This document shows, one piece after another, positions 23,096 through 34,873 of a DNA stretch of 64,000 nucleotides. The notes beneath the pieces are model-generated. The model did not search any database and was not told where the DNA came from. It was given only the letters and a program-made list of their open reading frames with translations. Position 1 is the stretch's first letter. The number at the start of each line of letters is the position of its first letter. Source of the stretch: Sphagnum magellanicum. Its lineage: Eukaryota > Streptophyta > Sphagnopsida > Sphagnales > Sphagnaceae. The translations under genes were made by a program, and so were the position numbers. The stretch spans positions 12,772,001 to 12,836,000 of the forward strand of contig CM038915.1 in NCBI GenBank assembly GCA_021904315.1. The letters run 5' to 3'.

Positions 23096-25215
23096 TCGCA
23101 ATCATCTGCTTTCCAGATGCTCTCTTCTTCCACATGGTTACTTTCTTCCTGCTAGGAGTCTTCTTCTTTCTCTAATCCTGGAGAACTCAAGATGGAGCCT
23201 GTACAGTCTCGCTCTTCTTCTTCCAATCTTTCAGAGCTTCTCGTCTTCTTCCAACCATACAAATCCTCGTCGACCACACTAGCGGCCGTTGCTTACAGAC
23301 TTTCCCAAAGCTCTTCCACTGCTCTGCATGAATCCATTCGCTCCGGTTGCAGTACTACAATATTCAAGAGTTCAAGCTCACATGTATATATATCCGCGCG
23401 TGACTCAAGCTTCCTTCCCGCCTCAGCTGCTAAGATGTATAAGATGCAACTTGCAAAGAACTGGATCATGTATATATGAGCATCATCATCATCATACTCC
23501 GAGCTGCAGCCTGCATATAACTTCAGCTTCTTCTTGTTCTTCTACTAGGAGGACTTAGAGTCCGCGATGCAAACTGTTTGCACAACTGTAGTAATACCCA
23601 CCGTGCGAAACACTCACAACCTACTCCCAAGCACATTTGCAACAACCACGAAGTAGCTCTGAGGGTGAATGATCGACAGTGACGGAGCTTGCCACCGGCC
23701 GCGACGAAAGTTTTTGTGCTCATAAAAAGCACCCTGGAGCTGCTCGACAAGAGTCAAGAGGCCGGCTCAGCCCTGTTACTATAAAGACTTACAACGGCCA
23801 GCTGCTCAGTACGTAGGGTAGTGCACATCTGCATGATGCGCAAAAGCTTGTCGAAGTTTGGACCGGACTCGATGACGGGCGTGAGTTGAACTTGCAATGT
23901 TTCACAGAGGACGAACTCCCATGACGCATATATTCTGCATCAGCCCCAGTGCACTAGCGCGATGGTCACGGTGGTGCGGTACTACTGCAGTCGTTCCAGA
24001 AGCACCCACCGGGCTGTTGCTGTTGCTGCGGCGGCAGTAGCACAAGAAACTGGAAAAAGCTGAAGCTGGGGGGAAGTCTTGAAGCAAGCCGCAGCACACT
24101 GGATTACAAGCACCGGCCAAGACTAATGGAGCAGAAGTACATGTATACGCCCCTGCACGCCGGAAGGAAGGAATCTCTATGCCTAGTTAATCGAAGCTGC
24201 AACACTAGCGTCGTCAAGAGCAAACCCAGAATGAAGCTCTATAATATATCACTACTGCTCAAGACCACATGATGATGATGACGATGATGATGAATATACC
24301 CAAACATCGCCAGGGGCCACCACCACCACCCTCGCCGTCATCGTCACACAACCGCACCTCTTAAGGCTGAGAGCACACTTCTCGACTGCTCCCGCAGAGG
24401 ACCACGACCACCACCCATGATCATCTGCAATACCAAAACCCATGATCATGATCCCTGAGTCCAGTCGACGGGAGTCGAAACGTATGATACTAGACCATCA
24501 ACAAGACCCTGCAGCAGCAGCGGCGGCGGGAACGTCGTCCAAAGAGAGAAGCACGCAACAACAAGTACTCAAAAAAGAAAAGGGAAAAACAAAGCAGAGA
24601 AGGCTCGCGGGCGATAATACATATATGCAGAAGCTGAAACCGTCATTTGTTCTTCGGTTCTCCTCAGTTATAAACAAGTCTCGAGGAAAACAAAAAAGCA
24701 ACAAAAAAAAAACTTCAAGGATATGCACAAAACAGCCCCCAAAAAAAGCTGTCGCTGCCGACAGTTACGGTATCAATAACAACAACCACCTCAAACTCCA
24801 CAGTATCGACCTCGTCTCTCACTTAATAACCATCATCATCATCATCAGAAGAAGAAGAACACTCCAGTCGATATCAATCAATCCTCAAAAACAATGTCCA
24901 GCCTTCTTCGCCGTCGCCGATGTCTGTCGGTGCACTTCACAGCAACTTCCTTCCCGAGCTCTCTCTCTTTCTTTCACTCTTTCTCTCTCTGTCTCTCTGT
25001 GTCTCTTCCCTATCGAGCTGTGTGTTCCGTGTGAGAAGAAGCAAGCGAGGACTTGTCTGCAAGCAAAGGTGGAGGAAAAACAAAACAAAAGCAAAACAAA
25101 ACCCAAACCAAAATGCGCAAACTCACAGCCAAAGAGACCCACCAACAACAACAAACCCCGACGGATGGACGGACGAACGGACGGACAGACGGACGGATAG
25201 AAGGCTTCGTGGAGT

Positions 25216-25224
25216 CTTTTTATA
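25216..25224 (-). promoter_or_regulatory. Candidate TATA box for leftward transcription
   Basis: TATAAAAAG on the minus strand, about 2.1 kb upstream of the HAP8-like ATG, at the edge of the GC-richer zone. This is motif evidence only. Confidence 0.3.
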
Positions 25225-25668
25225 TCCAACAAAACAATAACACAGTAAGTGAGCGAGCGAGCGAGCGAGCAAGCAACGCAAAGCAGCAGGGCCAACAAGA
25301 AAGTTGGGGCCAGTCAAAAAAAAGAAGTCTAGTAAAGTCCAAAACCAACAAAACAAAGAAGAAAACAACAGGAAAACAAGGTAACCATTACCGCTCAAAA
25401 ACCATTTTCTCAAATTTTGGAAATTTACGAAAACTCTCCCTCCTCCCCGCCCCCACCCTCTCTCCCCCCCCCCCCAAAAAAAAAACAAAACCCCAAAGAA
25501 GAAGGAGGAGGAGGAGGAAGAGGAGCGGATGAAGATGATAAAAGAGAGCAATTATATGTATGTGTTGAGGATCAGGACAACACAACTCTACTCCCATGTG
25601 ACAAGCAGCAGCCTGAAGCAACAACAACATCAACGACAGCAAGAGGCGGCGCCACATATGGGCAGCGA

Positions 25669-25676
25669 TATAAAAG
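25669..25676 (+). promoter_or_regulatory. Candidate TATA box for rightward transcription
   Basis: TATAAAAG on the plus strand, followed by a GA-rich tract, as in plant core promoters. I see no protein gene to its right, so it could drive a non-coding transcript or be fortuitous. Confidence 0.25.
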
Positions 25677-25743
25677 AGGAGAGAGAGAGAGAAAGAGCGA
25701 GGGCGGGGAAGAGATAGAGTAACACAAGTCCTGCTGCGGGGCA

Positions 25744-25790
25744 GTACTGTAGATAGTACTGTACACAATACTACGTACTGTATGCAGTAC
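25744..25790. promoter_or_regulatory. Cluster of five GTAC motifs
   Basis: Five GTAC cores begin at 25744, 25756, 25761, 25775 and 25787. GTAC is the core recognised by SBP/SPL plant transcription factors, including copper-response regulators. Low local complexity may account for part of the clustering. Confidence 0.35.
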
Positions 25791-26103
25791 ATAGTGTAGA
25801 GTCGTCTACATTGCACACTATAATTTGTTTTGGTTCAATATGTTTTGAATATTATTATTGTTGTCATCGTCCTTTTTTTTCTTTTTCTTTTTTTTAAAAA
25901 AAAATTCTAAGCAAAATTTCAATTACCTTTCGCACTTCTTCACCTTTCTTTATCAACATTCTTTGCAGTATTTACATTGAAAAATTGACACCAAGCTTTT
26001 TTTATTTTTAAAATCTTTTTTGATTTTATTTTTGGTAGTGTTAAATTTTGTGTTCTTACCTATTTTTCAAATTCTTCTCTCATAATTATTTACAAGGTTA
26101 TTG

Positions 26104-26135
<32 letters not shown>

Positions 26136-29100
26136 GGTGGTTTTATTTTCGCATTATTCTCTCATTAGCAAAAATTTCATTGTTGTCATTATTGTTGTTG
26201 GTATTCTTTACATTAATATTTCTTTGTTAACAAAACCTTGTCGTCTTCATGATCATTGTATATATAAATTTTCAATTGTCTCAATAATAGAATTTGTTTA
26301 TTGTTATTCTTCGTGTTACACAAAAACCATGAAATACTGAAAAAAAAAAAGACTAAGATCAACAAATCCATAATTCTTTGTTCTTTCTTAAGCATCATTC
26401 TTTTTCATTGATTTGCTCTTATACAAAATGTGGAATATACGAATCACATATGTTGATAATTATATAAATATTATATATGTTATAAATATAAAGGATCCTT
26501 GCCATATTGGTTGCTTTTCTTTTTTTTCCATGACTTTATATTTATTGACATGTCATTTATGGAAATGAATTAATGAAATTTGAATGGAAAAAAACTCGAA
26601 CTACAACAAAAATTTCAAAACACCAATCTTTTGTTTATCCATGTTAAATATTACCATGATGTTGATGCAGTAAAAAATCACATTATAAACATAGCACATT
26701 CGTGTTGATAAAATCTTAAGATATGATGAAAGCCATGTTAGTTAACACTATCTTTGACAAACCATTATTGGAAAAAACCAAACATAGAAAAAAAAATCAA
26801 AATCAAAATCAATAAGATTTGGAGAAAAATCTTAAACAACTTCAACTATATTGATAACATCCTTCATAAAAATGAGAAGAAATTAAGGATAAAATGGCAT
26901 GCATCTTTTCATTTCCATGTAACTTGGCAAGGAAATTTGAAGTGAGGTAACTAGGTTTGGAAGAGGTAGTTAACTTTTGGAATCGACTTTTGTTGGGTGA
27001 AACAAGGGGAACCTTATTATTGTTCCCCCTAAACCAGCACCAACATACTCATCATCATTGAAATTTTATAAAAAGAGATTTAAAGAATTATTTTACCACA
27101 AGTTATAATATCCACATCAAATTTTCACGAATTTTGATAAATATGAAAGATCAAACATTCCATTATAAATGTTTTACTTTCATGTCATATCATATGGTGT
27201 CAAACTCCATGTGCCATCAATTGTTCATTTAGAATTGATTGTGTGACCTTCATTGAACATTAATTTATAATAACGATTTGAGATACATAGAAGAAATTTT
27301 GTACAAAACTTGGGTAAAGGACTATTGAAGGTGTTTAAATGTTAATGTTTATAGTAAATCTTGAAATGGTTAAAAGCCCCCATTTTTAAAAAATGAGGGT
27401 ATGATGGTGCCTGTTTACAATAACATTTTTTTTTTCCATCAACATATTGATTTTTAAAGTTTTAGTTTTAATGATTGTTTTGTTTAAAAAAACCTTTTTT
27501 TGTTCCTAACAGTCTTGAATTGTCCTATGTTCATTAACAAAATTTAACTTTACAACATATAGGCTTAGTCTTTCCAATTAGTGTATATGACAATGGACTC
27601 TTAGTATATGATTTCATAACATGATGTGTCATAGGAACTAACATACCAATTATGGACATGAAACGATTTCACAAAATAAACTATTACCTTATTAAATTTT
27701 TGAGATTTATTTTGAAAAAATGTTTGAAAAAGTGGGCCTTAAAGAAAAAACAATATCTTATATGCCACTTTAGCAAAATCAAAAGATTGAAAAAAAAACA
27801 TGTGTGAATGTGAACCTCTAATTTCAAAAAGATATTTCCTTGTTTTAATAGATAGACAATTATATATCTATATGTCCATGCATATGAATTAATATACATG
27901 TTGATAGACCACAATTTTTTTTTAAAAAAAAATCTAGGTGTAATTTATGAAAATCAAAACAAATTTTGCCAACTATCATGAAACCAAATGAATGGTGAAC
28001 ACCTATGGTACTAGTTTAATATCTTGAGAACCCCTTGAAATGGTTTTGCACAAAAAAATAAAGGTAAAAAAACAGGGGTTTCGAACCCATTTCATGTGTA
28101 CTACACATTGTATCGTTTGGATTTCCAAAGGATTGTGGAATTGCAATGACCCTTAATGTTATTTATCAAAAAATGTTTAATATTGGTTTAACAAGGTATA
28201 ATTTTAAAAACCTTACACATTAAATTAAGAGCCTTTAACTGTATTATCTTTTTATAAAATGTGTTACATGCATTTTTATAATGTTATTGTTTTGGGATAT
28301 TACCCAGCAAGGAATATTTTCACATATAATTTTTTAGTAAAAAAAGTCATGCCTTGTTACGCTTGATTTTCATCTCCCATTTGGTGCCTTATCCCTTTGT
28401 TGTTGTTGTTCGCAAAGTCTCGTAATAAGGGATCAAAATTTAAAAACCTAGCATCAATTCCTTTACAACAACTTTTTTTTTCAACTCATTAGTTGCCCAC
28501 CTATAATATGAGTTATAGGTGTTATATTAGGGTTGAAGAAGTTCAACCATGACTTCCTTGCCACTATTCACTACAAAAGTGCAATAACATCCATCACTTT
28601 TCATCATTCATGTTTTAAACCCCACTTGTATCCAACATGCCTTCCACTCATTCTTCATTAACTATTATCAATAACACAAAACTATTATGAGTTGTTTCAC
28701 ATCAACAATTGTGCATTCATTTCACTAACAATATAACACACTCATTTCATTTCAACAAAACTTGAGGAGTGCAAATGGAAAACACAAGCAATAATTTTGA
28801 TCAAAAGATGTAACTACATTAGCAAGTTTTTGTTGTCCTCATTTCAAAAGGTATGTGCTTTTGTTATTTACATCGATGACAAATCTTCAAACATGCCATC
28901 TTTTTAGCTCTTTGTCACCTCAAACAATGTGTTGTTGTTTATTCCTTTAGCAAACACATGTTTGCCCACTCCCACCATCATTTCCATCATTGTTTTGATC
29001 TTTGCAATAGGAAGCTCACAGAACGTGACTTTTTAAAAAAAATGATGGAAACAATTTTTTAGAGATCTAATGAAAACGCAACAACTGTATTATAGTGTTC

Positions 29101-31894
29101 AAATCTATGAACATTCATCGTTGCTAGATCTTTGCAACAAAAAGCTTGAAAACTAAAAAAAATAAAATTTCAAGTTGCTTCATGCATGTGAGCTTCATGC
29201 ATCATGCATGTGAGTTTGATGGGCAATATCTTGGCACCAAACTTGGTTGATGCTAAATTGTGGTGGAAATTTCAATTTCATAGTCCATTGGGGCATGGTG
29301 TGTATCTTTAATCCATGAATGACATTACAACTTGTAATCACCTAGACTTGGCCTTTTCATGCTTTGTTTCCAAGACTTTATGAAAAACTCTATTAGTGTG
29401 TAGGTGTTTAACTCTAAAGTTCATATATGTTTCACATAGAATTTGCAATATACTTTGACTCTTTGTGCATACCAAGTGTCATGTGGTACAAATGTAGGAA
29501 TCTAGAACCAATGTGTGGGTAACAATTAGAAAATTAATTGGACTCTAAAATCTACTTTTAGTTGTTGTTTTGGTCAAGTTCATCCTACCATCGAATCAAC
29601 TTAATCATGTTACATGGTTCCATCGTTGCTCCTAATTTTGTTTGAGTTTGCCATAAATGGCAAACCCATTCTACAATGAACCACTTGATTTGAAACATGA
29701 TATTTCTTTAAGGAGCAATTGTACCCATGTCCCAAAAACATCACAAAACATGAGGAGGAATCATGTCCTTAGAAACCACATGTGAATTCCCATGTTTTGT
29801 TTAGGAATTTTTGTTTGTAGCCAAATTGACAATCACCTTTAAAAACAATTTAACCAAATCTAGTTATAAACCATACTATACAAAATATTTTTTTTGCTAA
29901 AATGTGAAATTAAACATTTACAAAATATATATTTTGTCAAAATACTCTCATTTCTTCTAAAGATAATTCAATAGATTTTCCCCCCAAAAAATCAAAATTT
30001 CTTGCTATATTTGGACCTTAATTTTAGTTTGGCAACATTTTGTAAACTACTTTTTTTCACTACTTTAAAAAAAAAAAAACACTTTGTCATTTAGTGCTAA
30101 AGCCTTCTTGGGATGCTAGCCAATCATGCAACATCAAAAGAATTGAAAAACAAAATCATTAATTGTGATGAAAGGTGCACAATTCACAAAATTATTCATA
30201 TTAAATTGAAATTATTTAATTATTTTGATGGAAATTATTTTTTAAAAAAAGAAATTCAAACTAGTGTGAGGTGTTGAAAGGAAGACCTCACCCAAATGCA
30301 AGGTACATTACAATTCTTGTCAATCTTTGCATTTGTGATTAACATTGCAAATATTTAAACTTCATGTGTCTGAGCAGTCTATTTTCCACTTCATTTAGTA
30401 ACACAAACATCAAATAATTCCCCCACTAGTGTGGCCTTTGCCTTTGGCCCAAGTGTTACCATGTCCTCAACTGATTTTTCCTTTCAAAACCTGGTTTTTT
30501 TGGGAATTTATTTGAATTTTCAGCGCCAGAAATCACTTAAAAATTAATATCTCCCACCTTCTGAATCCAAATCTTACCAAATAAATTCCATTAAATCCTG
30601 CTCATCAAGAACTTTCCAACAACATCAAAGTCACATTCCAATTCCTTCAAAATTTTCAGCTACAATTTAATTTAATTTTCAGTGAAGAAGTCATTCAATA
30701 ATTCAAGAACTTTTTTGCACTTCAAGTCCAAACGTCATGGAACCAAGCTCATGCACCCGTCCTCGTCCAGAGCTTTCCAAAGACACCAAGAACACGATCT
30801 GAAGCATCCCAATTTGGTGGACCTCAGAACTACAAAACAAAGCAAAACAAACTACCCTTCTTCATAGATAGATTAAAACAAACAAAGAGGAACATAAAAC
30901 CTAAAAACATTAAATTAATAATCAAATCTTATGAAAGAAAAGAAAAAAACAAAACAAAACACACTTTATTCAAGGATCACAAGTCAAGCAAGTCGGGGGT
31001 TTTGGAAACCCTAAAAAGATATGAAAAGGAAAATGACAATAAAAATTGTGCCAAAAAATCTAAACCCATGTTTAAATCTTTTGCATCTTCACACAAAGCC
31101 CATTTTGTAGGCCCACCACAAATCTCAAAACATGAATTGATGCTGAAGGGCAAGAAGGACAAGGAATTTATTTATTTATTTATTTATTGACTTTGTATAA
31201 AGACGAAGTTTTGATCTTGAAATTAATAGTTTTTAGTAAACAAACTTTGTGCAGATGAGTGTAAGATTTTTGCATCAAAATGATTGTGCCATGTTTGTTG
31301 TTGTACCTAATGCATGTTGTACATTGTCCTTCAATCAACCAAATATACAACTCACAGTGTTGTTTGTGTGAATAATATGCTCATTTGTCATAGCAGAACA
31401 AAATAATATGTCATTTTGGCTACTAGCCTGCAAACATAAATTTGTAAAATAATAAAATAATAAAAATTAATTTAAACCATTGGCACTATTGGGCTTTGAG
31501 TTATGAAATTTATCTTTAAGTATTTGATGTCCTCATGGAAAAATTGCTTACAACACCTCCTAGTGGAAACACATACCTAGCAAAATCAATTTTGGAAATT
31601 AGAATAAGACAAAATACATTTTTTTTTTTGGAAATTCAATATCAAAATAACCTTCAGGGGCCCACAAATACATTGGAACATCCATTGGGAATTTTACAAG
31701 TGTGTCTATGATAGGTGTATGTTTCAATGTAGAAGGTTTAAACGTTTAGGATTATAGCAAAATAGGTAGCTTGATCAGTAGATTGAAAGGAGCAAATTTA
31801 TTCAGCAGCTTTAAATATGATATTACAAAGTAATATGTTAATTATCCAAAATAAATCAAAAATTAGATTGATAATTAAAGTTCTAGTTATTTTT

Positions 31895-32070
31895 AATTTG
31901 GTGGCAAACTTTCCTCATTTCACAAAAAATATTTTGTTGCAAATTCCTTGGTTTTTTTATGAAAATTCACAAAACATTTGCCAAAATTTGCCACAAATGC
32001 CTACAATATGAAAAGACACTCAAGATTTTATATTTTCATATTTTGAGTATTGCCAAATTTGGCTAAATAT
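31895..32070 (-). repeat. Dispersed AT-rich repeat, copy 2
   Basis: Read on the minus strand, this begins ATTTAGCCAAATTTGGC and continues with an AAATCTTgAG...CTTTTCATATT segment and a GAATTTGCAACA segment. The same blocks occur in the same order at 46,887-47,100 on the plus strand. Confidence 0.6.
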
Positions 32071-32484
32071 ACATATGGATTATTGCCACTTGAACGACAT
32101 TACAAAATTGAAAAACACACGCACAGTTAAACACAATTTTTTTAATTCCAAGATGATAAAACTAGAGTTTGGGAAGGTACGGGCTTTGGTGGGTAGAACT
32201 AGTGTTGGGTAGGTAATTGATTTGCTTCTGGGTATTAATTGGGTATATCATTGGATAATAATACATATATGATCGCCAAATATCCTCATTTGAAAGACCC
32301 GGCCCACCTCCTACTCGGGCATTTTAGAAATTTGGTACTCACCCCCACTTCATAACTAGACCTTCTAAAATTCAAATATCTATAACCAGACCCAACCAAA
32401 AGGATAATTGGAAAGGGTATTTACCAAATTTAACCCATCTTATACCTTTTTAGTACCAAACTTATACCCACCTCCACCTAGTAT

Positions 32485-32502
32485 GGTTAGGGTTAGGGTT
32501 TT
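32485..32502 (+). repeat. Telomere-like TTAGGG-type motif
   Basis: GGTTAGGGTTAGGGTTTT, a short interstitial telomere-like stretch or telo-box relative. Confidence 0.6.
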
Positions 32503-33299
32503 GTAGTTTCTAAAACTTGCACATCTCCTATTTCCTTCATTTTCTACATTCTCCTTTCACCTTTGCAACGTCCATTTTGAGCTTTCTATCAATGTGTTAT
32601 CAAAATTGTGAATGCAACCTATTGGCCACTAGCACCTTAGGAGGAATCAATCAAACACAACAAATCTAGAGCCAAATGATTTACATGAAAAAGGCATGTG
32701 GTTTTTGAGCTTCCATCTTCAACAATTCTTGCATGTTAGAAGTCAAAAAATAGATCGAGTGTTTGGTTTGAAGAAAATGCATGAAATAATTTTTAGTTAT
32801 AGTTTGTAGCCTCCTTTGTATTCATTAGTTTGTTTATGTTTTCAAAGGTGGGAAAGGACAAGGGATTCCAACATAATTGTAATCTATTGTCAACTAATTA
32901 GAATGTTTTTGGTCTCTAATATTAAAATTTCATTGTTCTCGCATGTTCCACTTATTTTGTATTTTACACCTTGTTACAAGTTTTGCTCGAAAACACATTT
33001 GTAAAGCAACAAGCATGGGGAAGTGCTTGAATCGACTTTCCCATTTTCTGTTTCTTGTTGTCTTCTTGTCTACTATTTGCCAATCTCCTCACTTATTCAC
33101 AAGCAAGTTGCAGGAAGGTATGAACATACATGGCAACAATCTTCAAGATGCATCAAGTGGCTTGTGGATTTTTCACTTCATGAAGCTTTAAACTTTGAAC
33201 CCTAAACTATCGCCTTGTCTTTCATAAACAATTGTGAAGTTTCCTGTTTTTAGAAGTTATTTTTGTTACAAGGGTTAAGAAGATTTGTGAACATTTCAT

Positions 33300-34730
33300 A
33301 ACTTGTTTTTGTCTTTTGATTGTGTTAATCTCTTACTGAATAATTTTTTGATGCATTTTTCTTCATGTCCTACCATGAATAATATGAATGTTCATGATCT
33401 CCACTCTGATGAGGATTTCTTAGTTTTTATAAGACATGACAATAGTAATATTGGTAATGTTCAAGAAGCCTACCACAGGGAGCCAAAAAAATCCATTAGT
33501 TGTTGAAGTTATGCATGATGATGCATCCATCATCGAAATGAATTTGGAGATTTTGCAAAAATAGAAGCTTTTATGAAAGCCACATTACCATACTTCCCTC
33601 ACATGGGCTTTTGCAAGGGTAAATAATAACCAACTTGTGGATTTGGAACACAATCAAATCATGAGGTGTATTATTTGCCATAATGATTCTATTGATTTTG
33701 AAATTTTAACCATGTGCACTTGGTGTAGGAAAACATTGATTGCAAGTCTAATGAAATTACAACTATGAAAAACCATGTTGAAGATGACCATTTTGCCCTC
33801 ATGAAAAGGTTGATAGATGATTTCAGCTGCATTATAAAAGCTCCCATTGAATGAAATGCCAATAAGAAAAGGGCACATGTCTCTCCATTTGAAATATTTA
33901 AGGTTTTTTAATTTCAAGTAAGTTCAAAAAAGATGACCCAACACATGTGGGTTTCTTGGATGATGTCATCTTGCTAGTGATGAAAAAGGCTTCTACTTAT
34001 GGGAATTGTAAAATTTGTTCAGCTTTAGAAGCTATTATATAAGTTTTATCCATAAATTGTCTTCCCATCCAAGAAGAAGGCTTTTGTTGAAATTGTTCTA
34101 CCTACTTTGGTAGAAAAAACCATGAGTTTATATGTGAAGCTTGCATTGGCTAGTTGTTTATTTGCCACTTGCACATTCGACTTATGAATGTTGAAAGGAG
34201 CGCATGACATCTTTGTTGTGGTTGTCAATTTTATTTCCAACGATTGGGAAGCAAAGTATGTTAGTATTGGCCTTTTTGAGGTGATTGACACAAGTGGGAT
34301 TGCATTGGCCCCTAAATTACAAGAGTTATTGCATAAGTTTACTCTAATTGAAAAAATAGTTGTCTATGTAAATGGTGAAGGGTGTGACTTGCAAATTGGT
34401 GCAAGTGCCCTAAATTTTGTTGTATCATGCAATACCTTGGGTTTGTTGGAACTCCAATTGATGGCTCATGTCTTGGACATGCGCTTTCAAAGATGTGCTA
34501 GTATGCCACTATAGAATGTGTATTTGTTGAAATTATGCATCTATAAAAGATGCTCAAGGTGCCATCCAAAAATGCATTACATGGCCCAAAAAATTGGGCA
34601 AGGGTAGGCAAGCTTGGCTTATACCAAGTTATGTATTTTTCAAAGACCCATCTTGTACCAAGGTTGTGATTGTCAAAGACACAACTTGTAACTGGTTTGT
34701 ACATATCCAAGAATTAACCCCTAGTTAATC
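33300..34730 (+). pseudogene. Decayed hAT-like transposase relic A
   Basis: Fragments in several plus-strand frames match what I remember of plant hAT-like transposase-related proteins. They include LPTLVEKTMSLYVKLALASC, a KGAHDIFVVVVNFISNDW segment followed by IGLFEVIDTSGIALAP, LQELLHKFTLIEKIVVYVNG, ALNFVVSC and, near 34,575-34,620, a CITWPKK...GRQAW-like fragment. Stops and frame changes interrupt it, including a stop just before the KGAHDIF segment at 34,183-34,188. The longest open piece is 34188-34514. It cannot encode a working transposase. Terminal inverted repeats were not identified. Confidence 0.75.
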
Positions 34731-34819
34731 ACTGGTTCCAATCTTGGTCAGTAAGAACGGGATTTGAATCAGGACTGATTTTGAGAATCAGAATTATTTC
34801 TTAAAATGCAATTGGAATT

Positions 34820-34873
34820 ATACATACATACATACATACATACATATATGTATGTATGTATGTATATATATAT
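34820..34873. repeat. Palindromic (CATA)n-(TATG)n microsatellite
   Basis: About seven ACAT/CATA units run directly into TATG units and then (TA)n, forming a near-perfect inverted repeat able to fold as a hairpin. Confidence 0.9.

Larger units (their letters stand above)
23096..25800 (-). promoter_or_regulatory. Probable 5' leader and promoter of the HAP8-like gene
   Basis: This stretch is GC-richer than the DNA to its right and full of CAG/CTG, CT and simple repeats (for example a GGAC/GACGGAC run at 25160-25200). A good TATA-like element for leftward transcription (TATAAAAAG on the minus strand) lies at 25216-25224. A second, rightward TATAAAAG lies at 25669-25676. A plus-strand open frame at 24442-25200 is low-complexity and not accepted as a gene. 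Confidence 0.35.
25850..33290. other. AT-rich intergenic DNA, no gene seen
   Basis: Strongly AT-rich sequence with many poly-A/T tracts and no coding exon I can support. It contains one copy of a dispersed repeat (31,895-32,070) and a telomere-like motif (32,485-32,502). Short open frames have no recognisable motif. Confidence 0.6.

Noticed and set aside
24442..25200. 252-aa plus-strand ORF
   Set aside because: It is low-complexity (Lys, Gln, Ser runs and a GGAC repeat) with no domain, and lies antisense to the probable leader of the HAP8-like gene.
34188..34514. 108-aa ORF as a functional gene
   Set aside because: It is one open piece of a transposase relic whose homologous sequence continues on both sides through stops and frame changes.
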